Part shown: positions 1 to 8,133 of the stretch, piece by piece | Position numbering within the stretch: the stretch's first letter is position 1 | How the letters are laid out: the number at the start of each line of letters is the position of its first letter | Source: Amphiplicatus metriothermophilus | GTDB lineage: Bacteria > Pseudomonadota > Alphaproteobacteria > Caulobacterales > Parvularculaceae | Direction: 5' to 3' | Assembly: GCF_900199215.1 (NCBI RefSeq) | Contig: NZ_FZQA01000001.1 | Span: forward strand, 1-64,000 | Length of the DNA stretch: 64,000 bases | Notes under the pieces: model-generated | What the model was told of the DNA's origin: nothing | What the model saw: only the letters and a program-made list of their open reading frames with translations | Databases searched by the model: none | Position numbers and translations under genes: made by a program

Positions 1-181
1 CGCCCGCGCGCGCCCCTTCGGGGCGAAACCGCGCGATTCGCGCAAAGCCGAATCGTTCGAAACCGGCCCGAAGCCCTTGCGGCGCCAGACTCAGCACGAC
101 TCGCCGCCGCGCCGTTTCGTGCGATTCGCCGCCCCGCCCGCCGCTCAGCCGTCGAGGCTCGACGCGCTCGTTTCGGGATAG
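1..181 (+). other. Possible 3' end of a gene cut by the left edge
   Basis: Frame 2 of the plus strand is open from the window edge to a TAG at 179-181. Its translation is basic and Ser/Pro-rich (for example KPRDSRKAESFETGPKP), the kind of disordered tail seen at the end of RNA-binding enzymes. Codon third positions are mostly G or C, but that is weak evidence at this GC content. It would overlap the last 37 bases of the convergent aldo/keto reductase gene. It may equally be non-coding. A small hairpin (GCCCC-TTCG-GGGC) lies near base 15. Confidence 0.2.
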
Positions 182-1137
182 CGCGCGCCGACGACAGCGT
201 CGGGCGGCGCGGCCCGCTCGATGGCGGCGACGTCTTCGTCGGACAGCGTCACGGCGAGCGCGCCGAGATTTTCTTCGAGCCGCTCGACCTTCTTCGTGCC
301 GGGGATGGGAATGATGTCCTCGCCCTTCGCCAGCACCCAGGCGAGCGCGATCTGCGCCGGGCTCGCGCCTTTCTGCTTCGCGATCTCGGCGATCCGGTCG
401 ACCAGCTTGAGATTCTTCTCCAGCGCGCCGCCGGCGAAGCGCGGATTGGCCTGCATCCTGTAATCGCCCTGCGAGAAATCCTTCTCGGAGCGATAGGCGC
501 CGGTCAACAGCCCGCGCCCCAGCGGGGAATAGGCGACGAAGGCGACGCCGAGCTCCCGGCAGGCGGGAATGACCGCCTTCTCCATCTCGCGCGTGACGAT
601 GGAGTATTCCGACTGCACCGCCGCGATCGGGTGGACCGCGTTCGCCTTGCGCAGGGTCTCGACGCTGACCTCGGACAGGCCGATGGCGCGCGCCTTGCCC
701 TGCTTCACGAGCTCGGCCATCGCCCCGACCGAGTCCTCGACCGGCACGGACCGGTCGCGCCGGTGCATGTAGTAAAGGTCGATGACCTCGACCCCGAGCC
801 GCTTCAGCGAAGCCTCGCAGGCCTGCCTGATGTATTTCGGGTCGTTGGACAGGCCCAGCCATTCGCCGTTCGGCCCGCGCCGCACCGCGAATTTCGTCGC
901 CAGCACGACCTCGTCGCGGCGGCGCTTCAGGAACCCGGAAAGCTGCTCTTCGTTGCGGCCCGAGCCGTACATGTCGGCCGTATCGAAGAAATTGATCCCG
1001 CGCGCGAGCGCCGCGTCGAGAACCGCCTCGGCCTGCCTGTTCGACAGGGGCGCGCCATAGAACTCCGCCAGCCCCATGCAGCCGAAACCGAGACGCGAGA
1101 CATTGAGGCCGGAACGGCCCAGAGGAACCGTGCGCAT
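145..1137 (-). CDS. Aldo/keto reductase
   Basis: A cytoplasmic NADPH-dependent oxidoreductase of the aldo/keto reductase superfamily (330 aa), which should reduce carbonyl compounds; the substrate cannot be read from sequence. The (beta/alpha)8 signature is clear. The N-terminal GFGCMGL loop is followed by FFDTADMYG, which supplies the catalytic Asp52 and Tyr57. ATKF supplies Lys82 and LYYMHR supplies His125, so the tetrad is complete. The C-terminal IPIPGTKKVERLEEN segment is the usual NADP phosphate-binding region. I start at the ATG at 1137, which has TTGGAG seven bases upstream, rather than at the upstream TTG at 1149. It is not obviously in an operon with its neighbours. Confidence 0.93.
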   Translation of the reverse strand: MRTVPLGRSGLNVSRLGFGCMGLAEFYGAPLSNRQAEAVLDAALARGINFFDTADMYGSGRNEEQLSGFLKRRRDEVVLATKFAVRRGPNGEWLGLSNDPKYIRQACEASLKRLGVEVIDLYYMHRRDRSVPVEDSVGAMAELVKQGKARAIGLSEVSVETLRKANAVHPIAAVQSEYSIVTREMEKAVIPACRELGVAFVAYSPLGRGLLTGAYRSEKDFSQGDYRMQANPRFAGGALEKNLKLVDRIAEIAKQKGASPAQIALAWVLAKGEDIIPIPGTKKVERLEENLGALAVTLSDEDVAAIERAAPPDAVVGARYPETSASSLDG

Positions 1138-1314
1138 CTCTCGCTCCAAATCAATCCTTGCGTGTCCGCGCGCATGACGGCCGTAACCGCAAGCGGCGCC
1201 GCCCGCAAGCCTTCGCTCGTCAGAAGCGAGGCGAGTTCGAAGACCGCGCGCAATCTTTCCCGAGGACGGCTTCGTAGCCGTCTCGACGAACCGGATCGCC
1301 GAGTCGCGGGCGCG

Positions 1315-2172
1315 CTACGCGTAAGGCTGGGCGGCTGCGCGGCGCGGCGCGAGCAGGAGCGTCGCGACGAGGCCGTAAATAAAATTCGACGTCGCGATCT
1401 CGACGAAATGCAGCATCCGCACCGGCGCGGGCATGATCGCGTTGGGATAAAGCAGCGGCAGGATCATGAAGATCGAGAACGACGCGCCGACGAGGATCGC
1501 GCGCTCTATTCGCGAGCCTCGAAGGCCATAGGCCGCCGCGAAGGCGAGCGCAGCCCAAATCGCGCCGCGCGCGAGCTGGAGCGCAAGCAGCGCGCCCGGC
1601 TCGATCGCGTCGGTGAAATTTTCGCCGTAAAAGGCGCGCGCCGTCTCGCTCGGCGTGACGAAGAAAAGACCCGCCGCCCAGTAGGCGACCGGGTAGAGCG
1701 CGCTCGCGGCGACGAAGCGCCAGACCAGCGAGGTCAGGGAACGCGTTTCAAAAACCGTTTCGCGCGATCGGCCTTCGACGAACGCGAGCGCGGCGGCGCC
1801 GGCGCCGGCGAACGCCGTCGCAAAGCCTGCGCCGATATCGCGCGGCAGGGCGCTCAAGGGATAATCGAAAAACGCGCGGAAATACGCCAGCTCCATTACC
1901 GACAGAAGCGTCTGCGCGCAGAAGAAAAGCGCGAGGAGAAGCGCGGCCGCGCCGACCCGCGACAGCCGCATCCGCGCGGCGAGAACGCTCAGCATGAGCG
2001 CGTTCGCGGCGTGGACGGCGAACGCGGCGCGCATCATCGCGCCCTGATCGACGCCTTCGGCCGGCGCGGCGCCGGCGTAGATTATGGCCCCCCCGATCAT
2101 CACAGCCGCTATAAGCGCGATGAAGACCAGCGCCGCCTTCGCAGGCCAGACGAGAAAATTTCTCATGCTCAT
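1315..2172 (-). CDS. Multi-pass membrane protein coupled to PadR regulator
   Basis: A 285-aa integral membrane protein that I do not recognise as a named family. Hydrophobic stretches suggest about seven or eight transmembrane helices, beginning with one at residues 8-30 and ending near residue 277. There are no obvious catalytic motifs. The ATG overlaps the TGA of the upstream padR gene (ATGA), so the two are translationally coupled. The membrane protein is therefore the likely main target of that regulator. PadR-type repressors commonly control adjacent membrane or efflux genes; a transport or stress function here is inference only. Confidence 0.75.
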   Translation of the reverse strand: MSMRNFLVWPAKAALVFIALIAAVMIGGAIIYAGAAPAEGVDQGAMMRAAFAVHAANALMLSVLAARMRLSRVGAAALLLALFFCAQTLLSVMELAYFRAFFDYPLSALPRDIGAGFATAFAGAGAAALAFVEGRSRETVFETRSLTSLVWRFVAASALYPVAYWAAGLFFVTPSETARAFYGENFTDAIEPGALLALQLARGAIWAALAFAAAYGLRGSRIERAILVGASFSIFMILPLLYPNAIMPAPVRMLHFVEIATSNFIYGLVATLLLAPRRAAAQPYA

Positions 2173-2774
2173 GATGTCTTCTCCGGGGGCGTTTTTTGCG
2201 GCGCGCGCGCTCCGGCGACGAAAGCGTCAAGCGCGCGTTGCGCCCAGCGCGCGGTCTTGCGATATCCGTCTATACCCGCCTGCAAGGCCAGCACGCCGGA
2301 CAGCGGCGCGGCGGCCCGCATTTGCTCGGCATGCGCTTCGAGGGCTTCGATATGAGCCTCCGTCTCGCGCTTCAGGTCTTTCAGGAAACGGATGATCGCC
2401 GCCTCGGGCAGATTGCCGGACATGAAGGCGAAACGGAGCATGAGGTCCTGCATGTTCCGCCGCACGTCTTCGCGCGCGACCGGCGCGGCGAGCCAATCGC
2501 GCAGCGCCGCCCGCCCGCGCGGCGTGATCGCGAAGACGCGCTTCGAGCTGTCGGGATTGTCCGGATGGGGCGCGCGCTCGACCAGGCCCGCCGCGCGCAG
2601 TCCCTTGATCGCCGGATAGATGCTTCCCGGGCTGGAGCTGTAAATCGCGATCGGGGTTTCCGCGAAAAGCCGGCCTATCTCGTAGCCCGTCCAGGGGCGC
2701 GCCGCGAGGAGGCCGAGAATGGCGTATCCGAGCGAACTCGGTCGTCGGGAGGAGGCGCGCGCCTGATATTTCAT
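2169..2774 (-). CDS. PadR family transcriptional regulator
   Basis: A 201-aa PadR-type DNA-binding repressor. Residues about 13-90 form the winged helix: SLGYAILGLLAARPWTGYEI, then the SPGSIYPAIKGL recognition segment, then a wing with RVFAITPRGRAAL. The C-terminal half (PVAREDVRRNMQDLMLRFAF onwards) is the long alpha-helical dimerisation region of subfamily 1. It is the first gene of a two-gene unit with the coupled membrane protein. An AT-rich inverted repeat immediately upstream (2781-2808) is a candidate autoregulatory operator. The effector is unknown; known PadR ligands are often phenolics or drugs. Confidence 0.92.
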   Translation of the reverse strand: MKYQARASSRRPSSLGYAILGLLAARPWTGYEIGRLFAETPIAIYSSSPGSIYPAIKGLRAAGLVERAPHPDNPDSSKRVFAITPRGRAALRDWLAAPVAREDVRRNMQDLMLRFAFMSGNLPEAAIIRFLKDLKRETEAHIEALEAHAEQMRAAAPLSGVLALQAGIDGYRKTARWAQRALDAFVAGARAPQKTPPEKTS

Positions 2775-2780
2775 ACGATC

Positions 2781-2808
2781 CGTAATAATCTTTACGAGAA
2801 ATATTACG
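2781..2808 (-). promoter_or_regulatory. Candidate PadR operator
   Basis: The 49-bp gap upstream of padR is conspicuously AT-rich against its surroundings. It contains the inverted repeat CGTAATA (2781-2787) / TATTACG (2802-2808), separated by 14 bases, with further TTACG/ACGTA half-sites out to 2820. The position, 7-34 bases before the padR ATG, fits autorepression. Binding is inferred. Confidence 0.4.
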
Positions 2809-2823
2809 AAACGTAGTACGATG

Positions 2824-3432
2824 TCAAGACTCGCTCTCCGTCATGAGCGCCGGCCGGTAGCGCCCCGTGATCGGCCAGTCGAACAGCGCGTCCTCAAGAC
2901 GCGCGCCGGCGCCGATATTATGAACGACGAGCGGCCGACCGCTCGGCGCGCGGCGCCCCGTCACCACGCCGATATGGGGCAGAAAGCCCGACGGGCCGCG
3001 CAGGTTCCACGCCACCACGTCGCCGGGCGCGTAGTCGCTCGGGTCACCGCTCGCCGGCAGCGCGACGCCCGCACGGCGGAAGAAGGCTTCGAGATTGGGA
3101 ACGCGCCGGTGATCGATATTGGGGTCGGGCCGGTCGAGCCCCCAATGGTCCGGATAGGCGGCGAAGTCCCGATTCATGTCCTCATGGACGAGAAGCTGGA
3201 GGTCGATCCCGATTTCCCTCAGTGTCCGGACGACCACGTCGGCGCACACGCCGCGTTCTTCCGAAATGTCCCCGCCCGGATAATCGAGCGCGACATAGGA
3301 CGGATCGTAAACGAGCGTGCGCCCGACTTGGGCGAGCGCCGCCTCGGCGAGACGCGCGCCGGCGGCGGGCTCGGCCCCCGCCGGAAAGACGGCCGCAGCG
3401 GCGAATATGAGCGTCAGCAGCAACGCGCGCAT
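2824..3432 (-). CDS. DUF1287 secreted hydrolase-like protein
   Basis: A 202-aa exported protein of the DUF1287 family, which has an NlpC/P60-like amidase fold. Residues 1-20 are a signal peptide with an AGA cleavage region. The probable catalytic Cys63 lies in SEERGVCADVVVRTLRE. His153 lies in LPHIGVVTGR and a polar HN pair is at 171-172, giving the Cys-His arrangement typical of the fold. The GDVVAWNL segment is also characteristic. I chose the ATG at 3432 because it begins directly with the signal peptide; the open frame extends 68 codons further upstream without a plausible protein. A role in cell-wall peptide cleavage is inferred from the fold. Confidence 0.85.
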   Translation of the reverse strand: MRALLLTLIFAAAAVFPAGAEPAAGARLAEAALAQVGRTLVYDPSYVALDYPGGDISEERGVCADVVVRTLREIGIDLQLLVHEDMNRDFAAYPDHWGLDRPDPNIDHRRVPNLEAFFRRAGVALPASGDPSDYAPGDVVAWNLRGPSGFLPHIGVVTGRRAPSGRPLVVHNIGAGARLEDALFDWPITGRYRPALMTESES

Positions 3433-3553
3433 GGCCCTAGCGGACCCCGGCAATGGGGCGAGGATGGGGCGGCCGGGGCTGGCGCGATCGTGATCGGCGC
3501 CGCCGCGCGGATCGCCTATGCTCGCCGGCGCAGCAACCGCAGGGGATATCCGC

Positions 3554-3982
3554 ATGGCCGTCAGAGCCGCGCTTTTGCTCGCCTTGCGCGTCACCACCGG
3601 CGCGCTGCTCGTCGTCTGGGGAACGCTCAAGGTCATGGAGCCGGGCTACGCCGCGCGCGTGTCCGACGCGTTCTATGGCGGCCTTCTGAGCGGACGGGCC
3701 CTTCAGGCGCCCCTCGGCTGGGCCGAGATCGCGCTTGGCGCGCTCGTGATTCTGGGGCTCTTCCGCCGGATCGTCTATCCGCTGCAGGCGCTGGTTCTGT
3801 GCGCTGGCGCGCTGGCGGTGTGGAAATACATTCTCGACCCGCTCGGCGCCTGGCTGCTCACGCCCGAGACGCGGCAATATCTGTTCTTCCCGTCGAGCAC
3901 GCTTGCGGTCGCCTCGCTGATCCTCGTGTTCTTCATGGAGTTCGACCGGCTGGCGCTGGATCGCGCGCTGCGCCGACGCTGA
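3554..3982 (+). CDS. DoxX-like small membrane protein
   Basis: A 142-aa protein with four predicted transmembrane helices (about residues 8-25, 50-68, 75-95 and 115-135). The layout resembles DoxX/SURF4-like proteins, including a short polar Lys-Val-Met-Glu-Pro segment after helix 1. The start is the ATG at 3554, preceded by AGGGGAT six bases upstream. The gene is divergent from the DUF1287 gene. Its final 50 bases overlap a convergent minus-strand frame. The function is unknown; some DoxX relatives act in thiol or redox homeostasis. Confidence 0.75.
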   Translation: MAVRAALLLALRVTTGALLVVWGTLKVMEPGYAARVSDAFYGGLLSGRALQAPLGWAEIALGALVILGLFRRIVYPLQALVLCAGALAVWKYILDPLGAWLLTPETRQYLFFPSSTLAVASLILVFFMEFDRLALDRALRRR

Positions 3983-4583
3983 CGAGGGAGCGGACCCGTC
4001 CGGGCGGCGGGCTTGCGGGCGGATCGAGATACAGTCCCGCTTCGGCCAGCGCTTCGGCGGCTTCGGCCGCGGCGGCGCAGGCCGCCTCCACATGGGCGCG
4101 CCGGACCAGCCAGGCCGCGCGGGCCCGGCACGCCGCCGCATCCCCATGCTGGGCCGCGGCGAGGAGGTTCGCCAGCGCGCGCTCGTCATGGGTGAGAACA
4201 GGCCCGGCCGTCAGCATGAGCCGGCGGCGCGCGCCCCGATCGACCGTCTTGAGGAAAAGCGTCATCCGGCCGAACAAGCCGTCCGCGGACCAGCGCGCCG
4301 GCGCGCAGCCCGGCGGGCCGAACACGATCGCGCGGATGAGAGTCGTGAGCCGCCGCGCGCCGTCGCAAGCCGCTCCGGGCGGCGCGGCGGTTCCGTCGCC
4401 GCCTGCCGGCGCCGTCGACGCCCGCCCCTGCTCGTTTCGCTCCGACGCCACGCCGGCGGCCTCCTCCCGTTTGCGACGTCCCGGACCGGTTCCGGACAGC
4501 GCGCCGAATTCCGGCGGGCGCGCGCGGCGGGACGTTTTCGCCTCGCAGGAAAGCCTATTAATGCAATTCATTATCAATTGCAA
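3933..4583 (-). CDS. Hypothetical protein, possibly real
   Basis: An open frame of 216 codons in a stretch otherwise without a gene. The central part (residues about 80-195) looks protein-like: a hydrophobic start (LIRAIVFGPPGCAP), a WSADGLFGRMTLFLK segment, VLTHDERALANLLAAAQHGD, then Ala-rich helices. The first 75 residues are low-complexity and unconvincing, so the true start may be the in-frame GTG at 4451 or later. It overlaps the DoxX-like gene by 50 bases at the 3' ends, which counts against it. I do not recognise a characterised family. In a high-GC genome a shadow frame cannot be excluded. Confidence 0.42.
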   Translation of the reverse strand: MQLIMNCINRLSCEAKTSRRARPPEFGALSGTGPGRRKREEAAGVASERNEQGRASTAPAGGDGTAAPPGAACDGARRLTTLIRAIVFGPPGCAPARWSADGLFGRMTLFLKTVDRGARRRLMLTAGPVLTHDERALANLLAAAQHGDAAACRARAAWLVRRAHVEAACAAAAEAAEALAEAGLYLDPPASPPPGRVRSLVSVGAARDPAPAGRTP

Positions 4584-4684
4584 ATCATCGAAAACTTCCC
4601 GCGCGCCGCGGCGAGCGTTTTCTGCGCCGAGGCGCCATGCAGCGCGCCCAATCCATCCTATGTTCAGGGAAAACGGAGGCGGCC

Positions 4685-5152
4685 ATGTATCGCGACCATC
4701 CTCTCGCCGACGAGGCCCGCATCAATCCGGCGAGTCTCATCCTCAACATTCTCTGGCTCGCTTTCGGCGGGGCGGTGAGCGCGCTGGGCTGGTTCTTCGC
4801 CGCGCTCCTCATGGTCGTGACCATCATCAGCATCCCCTGGGCGCGGGCGGCCTTCGACAACGGGATCTACACCCTGTGGCCCTTCGGGGTGCGCGCGGTC
4901 GCCCGCGATCGCCTTTACGGGGAAGACATCGGCACGGGCCCTCTCGGCCTGCTCGGCAATCTGGTCTGGCTGCTGCTCGCCGGCTGGTGGCTGGCGCTCG
5001 GCCACCTCGTCGCGGCGCTGGCGCTGGCGATCACCGTCATCGGCCTGCCTTTCGCATGGGCGCATCTGAAGCTCGCCGGCTTCGCCCTCTGGCCGATCGG
5101 GCGCGCGGTCGTGCGCCACGACATCAACCGGCGGTTTTCGCCCTATCGATGA
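4685..5152 (+). CDS. YccF domain membrane protein
   Basis: A 155-aa inner-membrane protein of the YccF family. It contains the family's internal duplication. The first copy (residues about 18-72) has LILNILWLAFGGAV, then VVTIISIPWARAAF, then LWPFGVRAV. The second (about 89-142) has LLGNLVWLLLAGWW, then AITVIGLPFAWAHLKLA, then LWPIGRAV. Four helices are expected. The start is the ATG at 4685 with CGGAGG upstream. YccF proteins have no established biochemical activity. Confidence 0.88.
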   Translation: MYRDHPLADEARINPASLILNILWLAFGGAVSALGWFFAALLMVVTIISIPWARAAFDNGIYTLWPFGVRAVARDRLYGEDIGTGPLGLLGNLVWLLLAGWWLALGHLVAALALAITVIGLPFAWAHLKLAGFALWPIGRAVVRHDINRRFSPYR

Positions 5153-5215
5153 AATCCCGGCGAGGACAGGGCGCGCCCCCTACCGACTCCGTTAACGCCC
5201 GGTTAAACTCCCCTC

Positions 5216-6952
5216 ATGGTCATGGGGCGGCGCACAGCGCGGGGGATTTTGGGGGCCTGGATCGGCGCGCTGATCCTGGCGCCGGCGCTCGTCGCCGCCG
5301 AATCCGGCCCGATCCCCGAGCCCGTCAATACCGGACGGGAATGGAAGGTCTACAAGACCGCCTGGTCTCAGGAGGACGAAGCCGGCTACGCCGCCTTCGT
5401 TCAGGCGGTCGGCCGGTCGGACTGCGACTCGCTGGAAAATTGCCTCAAAAGCGAAGCCAACCCCTACAGGCATACGGACGACCGGTTCTTCCGCGGCGAT
5501 TGCGCCGACATGGCCTACATGCTGCGCGCCTATTACGCCTGGAAGAACGGCCTTCCCTTCTCCTATCAGAAGGCGATGCGCACGGCGGACGGCAGCCCGC
5601 AGGATCTGCGCTATTCGACCGGCGGCAATGTCGTCGCCGCGCGCCGGCAGGTCATCAACCATACGAGCGACGCGCCGCATTTCATCCAGCGGATCGCCCG
5701 CGAAGTCTCCACCGCCATGTTCCGCACCCATCCCGTCACCGGCGGCGGGGCGCATTTCGACGATTTCTATCCGGTGAAGATCGACCGGGAATCCGTCCGC
5801 CCCGGCGTCATCGCCTACGATATTTTCGGCCATGTCGGCATCGTTTACGACGTGCTGGAGGATGGCCGCATTCTTATTATCGCGTCGCATCCGGACGATT
5901 CCGTCACCCGCTCCGCTTACGGACCGAATTTCATGCGCGCCAAGCCGGCGCTCGGCGCCGGGCTCAAGGCCTGGCGGCCCATCCATGTCGAAGGCGCGCG
6001 CCGGCTCAGGGACGGCGCGCTGCAGGGCGGAAAGCTTCGCGCGGCGCCCAACGAGGCGATCCCGGACTTTTCCCTGGAGCAGTTCTACGGCAATGCGCCG
6101 CATCCGTCGGGCGAGTGGCATTACGGCCAATTCCGCCATCAGGGCCTGACGCTTTCCTATTACGATTATGTGCGCCGCATGCTCGCCGCGCCCGGGTTCG
6201 TCTACGACCCGGTCGCGGAATTGCGCCGCGGTCTTCAGACGATCTGCCGCGCCATAAAGGACAGGAAGGTCGCCGTCGACCGCGCGGTCGAGGCGCGCGT
6301 TCATCTTCGTCCGCATCCGGACAGGCTGCCGCCGAACATCTATGGAACCTACGGCCTGTGGGAGGAATACTCGACGCCGTCGCGCGACGCGCGCCTCAAG
6401 GTATCGTTCATCGAGCTGCGCCGCGAAGCGCAACGGCTTTACGCGGCGGCGCTGGCCGGCGAGCCGGGCGTGCGCTACGAGGGCGACGATCTCGCCCGCG
6501 ATCTGTGGGACGCCTTCAACGAGGAAAAGGACCGCTGCACGATAATTTACCGCCGCTCGGACGACACGCGAGTCGCGCTCAATCTCGGCCATGTGATGGA
6601 CCGGCTGTGGGATCTTTCCTTCGATCCCTATCACTGCCCGGAGCGGCGCTGGGGCGCGTCCGGCGCGGAGCTTGAGACGTGTACGGACGATGAAGAAAAG
6701 ACTCGCTGGTACAACGCCCAGCGCTTTCTGCGCTATCAGGCCGAGCGGACCTACGACGTGCGCATGGACTTCGCCCTGCACGAGCTCAAGCCGCCGATGG
6801 CCGCCCAACCCGAGGAGGGCGGGCTCGGCGTCGACGCCCCGGCGGACGCGGATCTGCGCGCCTTCCTCGCCTCGATCAACGCCCTGTCGACCGCAGAGGC
6901 TGAGGCGCGCCCCTCTCCCGCCGCGGCCGGCGGCCCGCGCGAGGCGCGCTGA
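5216..6952 (+). CDS. Secreted protein with cysteine-hydrolase-like N-terminal domain, unknown function
   Basis: A 578-aa protein I cannot assign to a named family. Residues 1-28 are a signal peptide, so it is exported. The first half resembles the papain/transglutaminase/NlpC superfamily. Cys96 opens a hydrophobic helix (RGDCADMAYMLRAYYAWKNG), and later YDIFGHVGIVYDVLEDGR offers His206 followed by Asp212, a plausible Cys-His-Asp set. The second half is helical, charged and without recognisable motifs, and the end is a Pro/Ala-rich tail. It contains paired cysteines (Cys70/Cys76 and several near residues 482-500) suited to an oxidising periplasm. The ATG at 5216 is followed by another at 5222, and neither has a strong ribosome-binding site. 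It stands alone between YccF and HIG1 genes. Confidence 0.8.
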   Translation: MVMGRRTARGILGAWIGALILAPALVAAESGPIPEPVNTGREWKVYKTAWSQEDEAGYAAFVQAVGRSDCDSLENCLKSEANPYRHTDDRFFRGDCADMAYMLRAYYAWKNGLPFSYQKAMRTADGSPQDLRYSTGGNVVAARRQVINHTSDAPHFIQRIAREVSTAMFRTHPVTGGGAHFDDFYPVKIDRESVRPGVIAYDIFGHVGIVYDVLEDGRILIIASHPDDSVTRSAYGPNFMRAKPALGAGLKAWRPIHVEGARRLRDGALQGGKLRAAPNEAIPDFSLEQFYGNAPHPSGEWHYGQFRHQGLTLSYYDYVRRMLAAPGFVYDPVAELRRGLQTICRAIKDRKVAVDRAVEARVHLRPHPDRLPPNIYGTYGLWEEYSTPSRDARLKVSFIELRREAQRLYAAALAGEPGVRYEGDDLARDLWDAFNEEKDRCTIIYRRSDDTRVALNLGHVMDRLWDLSFDPYHCPERRWGASGAELETCTDDEEKTRWYNAQRFLRYQAERTYDVRMDFALHELKPPMAAQPEEGGLGVDAPADADLRAFLASINALSTAEAEARPSPAAAGGPREAR

Positions 6953-7050
6953 GCGGGCGCGCAGAGCCCGTGCAATCGATCCGGCGAGGGTCTATATGGC
7001 GTATTGCAAGCGCCCGCCCGAGCGCGCCGGCGGGCGGAAAGGAGCGCACC

Positions 7051-7257
7051 TTGCTGAGCAATCTCGTCTTCTTCCTCATTCCGATCGCGATGCTCGCGAC
7101 GCTCGTGATCCTGTGCGTGGGCATTTATTCCCTCGCCAAGGGCGGCGCCTTCGCCAAGGCCAACTCCAACAAGCTCATGCGGCTCAGGGTCGCGGCCCAG
7201 GCGATCGCCATCGCGCTGATGATGCTGTTTCTGTGGCTGGCGAGCCTCGGCGATTGA
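7051..7257 (+). CDS. HIG1-domain twin-transmembrane protein
   Basis: A 68-aa membrane protein with two helices (about residues 3-25 and 45-65). They are joined by a polar loop containing SNKLMRLRVAAQAIAI, the pattern of bacterial HIG1-type twin-transmembrane proteins. Mitochondrial HIG1 relatives are respiratory supercomplex factors; a respiratory-chain role here is inferred. The start is the TTG at 7051. A perfect AAAGGAG lies six bases before it, and the in-frame codons upstream lack any membrane or family signal. It sits just ahead of etfBA, consistent with a respiratory context. Confidence 0.82.
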   Translation: MLSNLVFFLIPIAMLATLVILCVGIYSLAKGGAFAKANSNKLMRLRVAAQAIAIALMMLFLWLASLGD

Positions 7258-7383
7258 AGCTGCCGGCCGGCGTTGAAAGCCTTCCGGGGCGCGGCTAATG
7301 TCGCGCCGATTTCAAGACGGCGCGCGTCCGCGCCGGCCTTTCCTGCGCGGCGGCGCCGCGTCCTTTGAGGACAGGAGCATTCC

Positions 7384-8133
7384 ATGAAACTTCTCGTGCC
7401 CGTCAAACGGGTGATCGATTACAACGTGAAGGTCCGCGTGAAATCGGACCAAAGCGGCGTCGATCTCGCCAACGTGAAAATGTCCATGAACCCCTTCGAC
7501 GAGATCGCCGTCGAAGAGGCCGTGCGCATGAAGGAAGCCGGAACGGCGCAGGAAATCGTCGTCGTCTCGATCGGCCCCGAAAAGGCGCAGGACCAGATCC
7601 GTCAGGCGCTCGCCATGGGCGCGGACCGCGGCCTGCTTGTGAAGACCGAGGCGGAGACCGAGCCGCTGGGCGTCGCCACGCTCCTCAAGGCGATCGTGGA
7701 GGAGGAAAAACCCGACCTCGTCATCATGGGCAAGCAGGCGATCGACGACGACTGCAATCAGACGGGCCAGATGCTCGCCGCGCTCCTGGGCTGGCCGCAA
7801 GGCACCTTCGCTTCGAAGATCGAGAAGAAGGACGGCGAGATCCACGTCACGCGCGAAATCGACGGCGGCCTTCAGACGGTCTCGCTGAAGCTGCCCGCGG
7901 TCGTGACCACCGATCTGCGCCTCAACGAGCCGCGCTACGCCTCGCTGCCCAACATCATGAAGGCGAAGAAGAAGCCGCTCGACGTCAAGGATCCGTCCGA
8001 TTACGGCGTCGACCTCAAGCCGCGGCTCGAAGTGCTGAAGGTGACCGAGCCTCCGAAGCGCGAGGGCGGGGTCAAAGTCGAAACCGTCGCCGAACTCGTA
8101 GACAAGCTGAAAAATGAAGCGGGAGTGCTCTAA
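7384..8133 (+). CDS. etfB: Electron transfer flavoprotein subunit beta
   Basis: The 249-aa beta subunit of the heterodimeric ETF. ETF carries electrons from acyl-CoA and related dehydrogenases to ETF-ubiquinone oxidoreductase. It starts with the typical [14 protein letters not shown] and has [16 protein letters not shown]. The [20 protein letters not shown] stretch lines the AMP/FAD region, and [20 protein letters not shown] is the ETF-beta signature. Length is normal for the family. The stop overlaps the etfA start by one base (TAATG), so the subunits are translationally coupled. Acyl-CoA dehydrogenase (43.5 kb) and 3-hydroxybutyryl-CoA dehydrogenase (10.6 kb) genes in the window are natural partners. 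Confidence 0.97.
   Translation: MKLLVPVKRVIDYNVKVRVKSDQSGVDLANVKMSMNPFDEIAVEEAVRMKEAGTAQEIVVVSIGPEKAQDQIRQALAMGADRGLLVKTEAETEPLGVATLLKAIVEEEKPDLVIMGKQAIDDDCNQTGQMLAALLGWPQGTFASKIEKKDGEIHVTREIDGGLQTVSLKLPAVVTTDLRLNEPRYASLPNIMKAKKKPLDVKDPSDYGVDLKPRLEVLKVTEPPKREGGVKVETVAELVDKLKNEAGVL

Noticed and set aside
2821-6675. A continuous plus-strand open frame of about 1280 codons
   Set aside because: It covers the DUF1287, DoxX-like and YccF genes and most of the 578-aa protein in the wrong frame or strand, and its translation is Arg/Pro/Ala-rich low complexity. It is a shadow frame caused by high GC.
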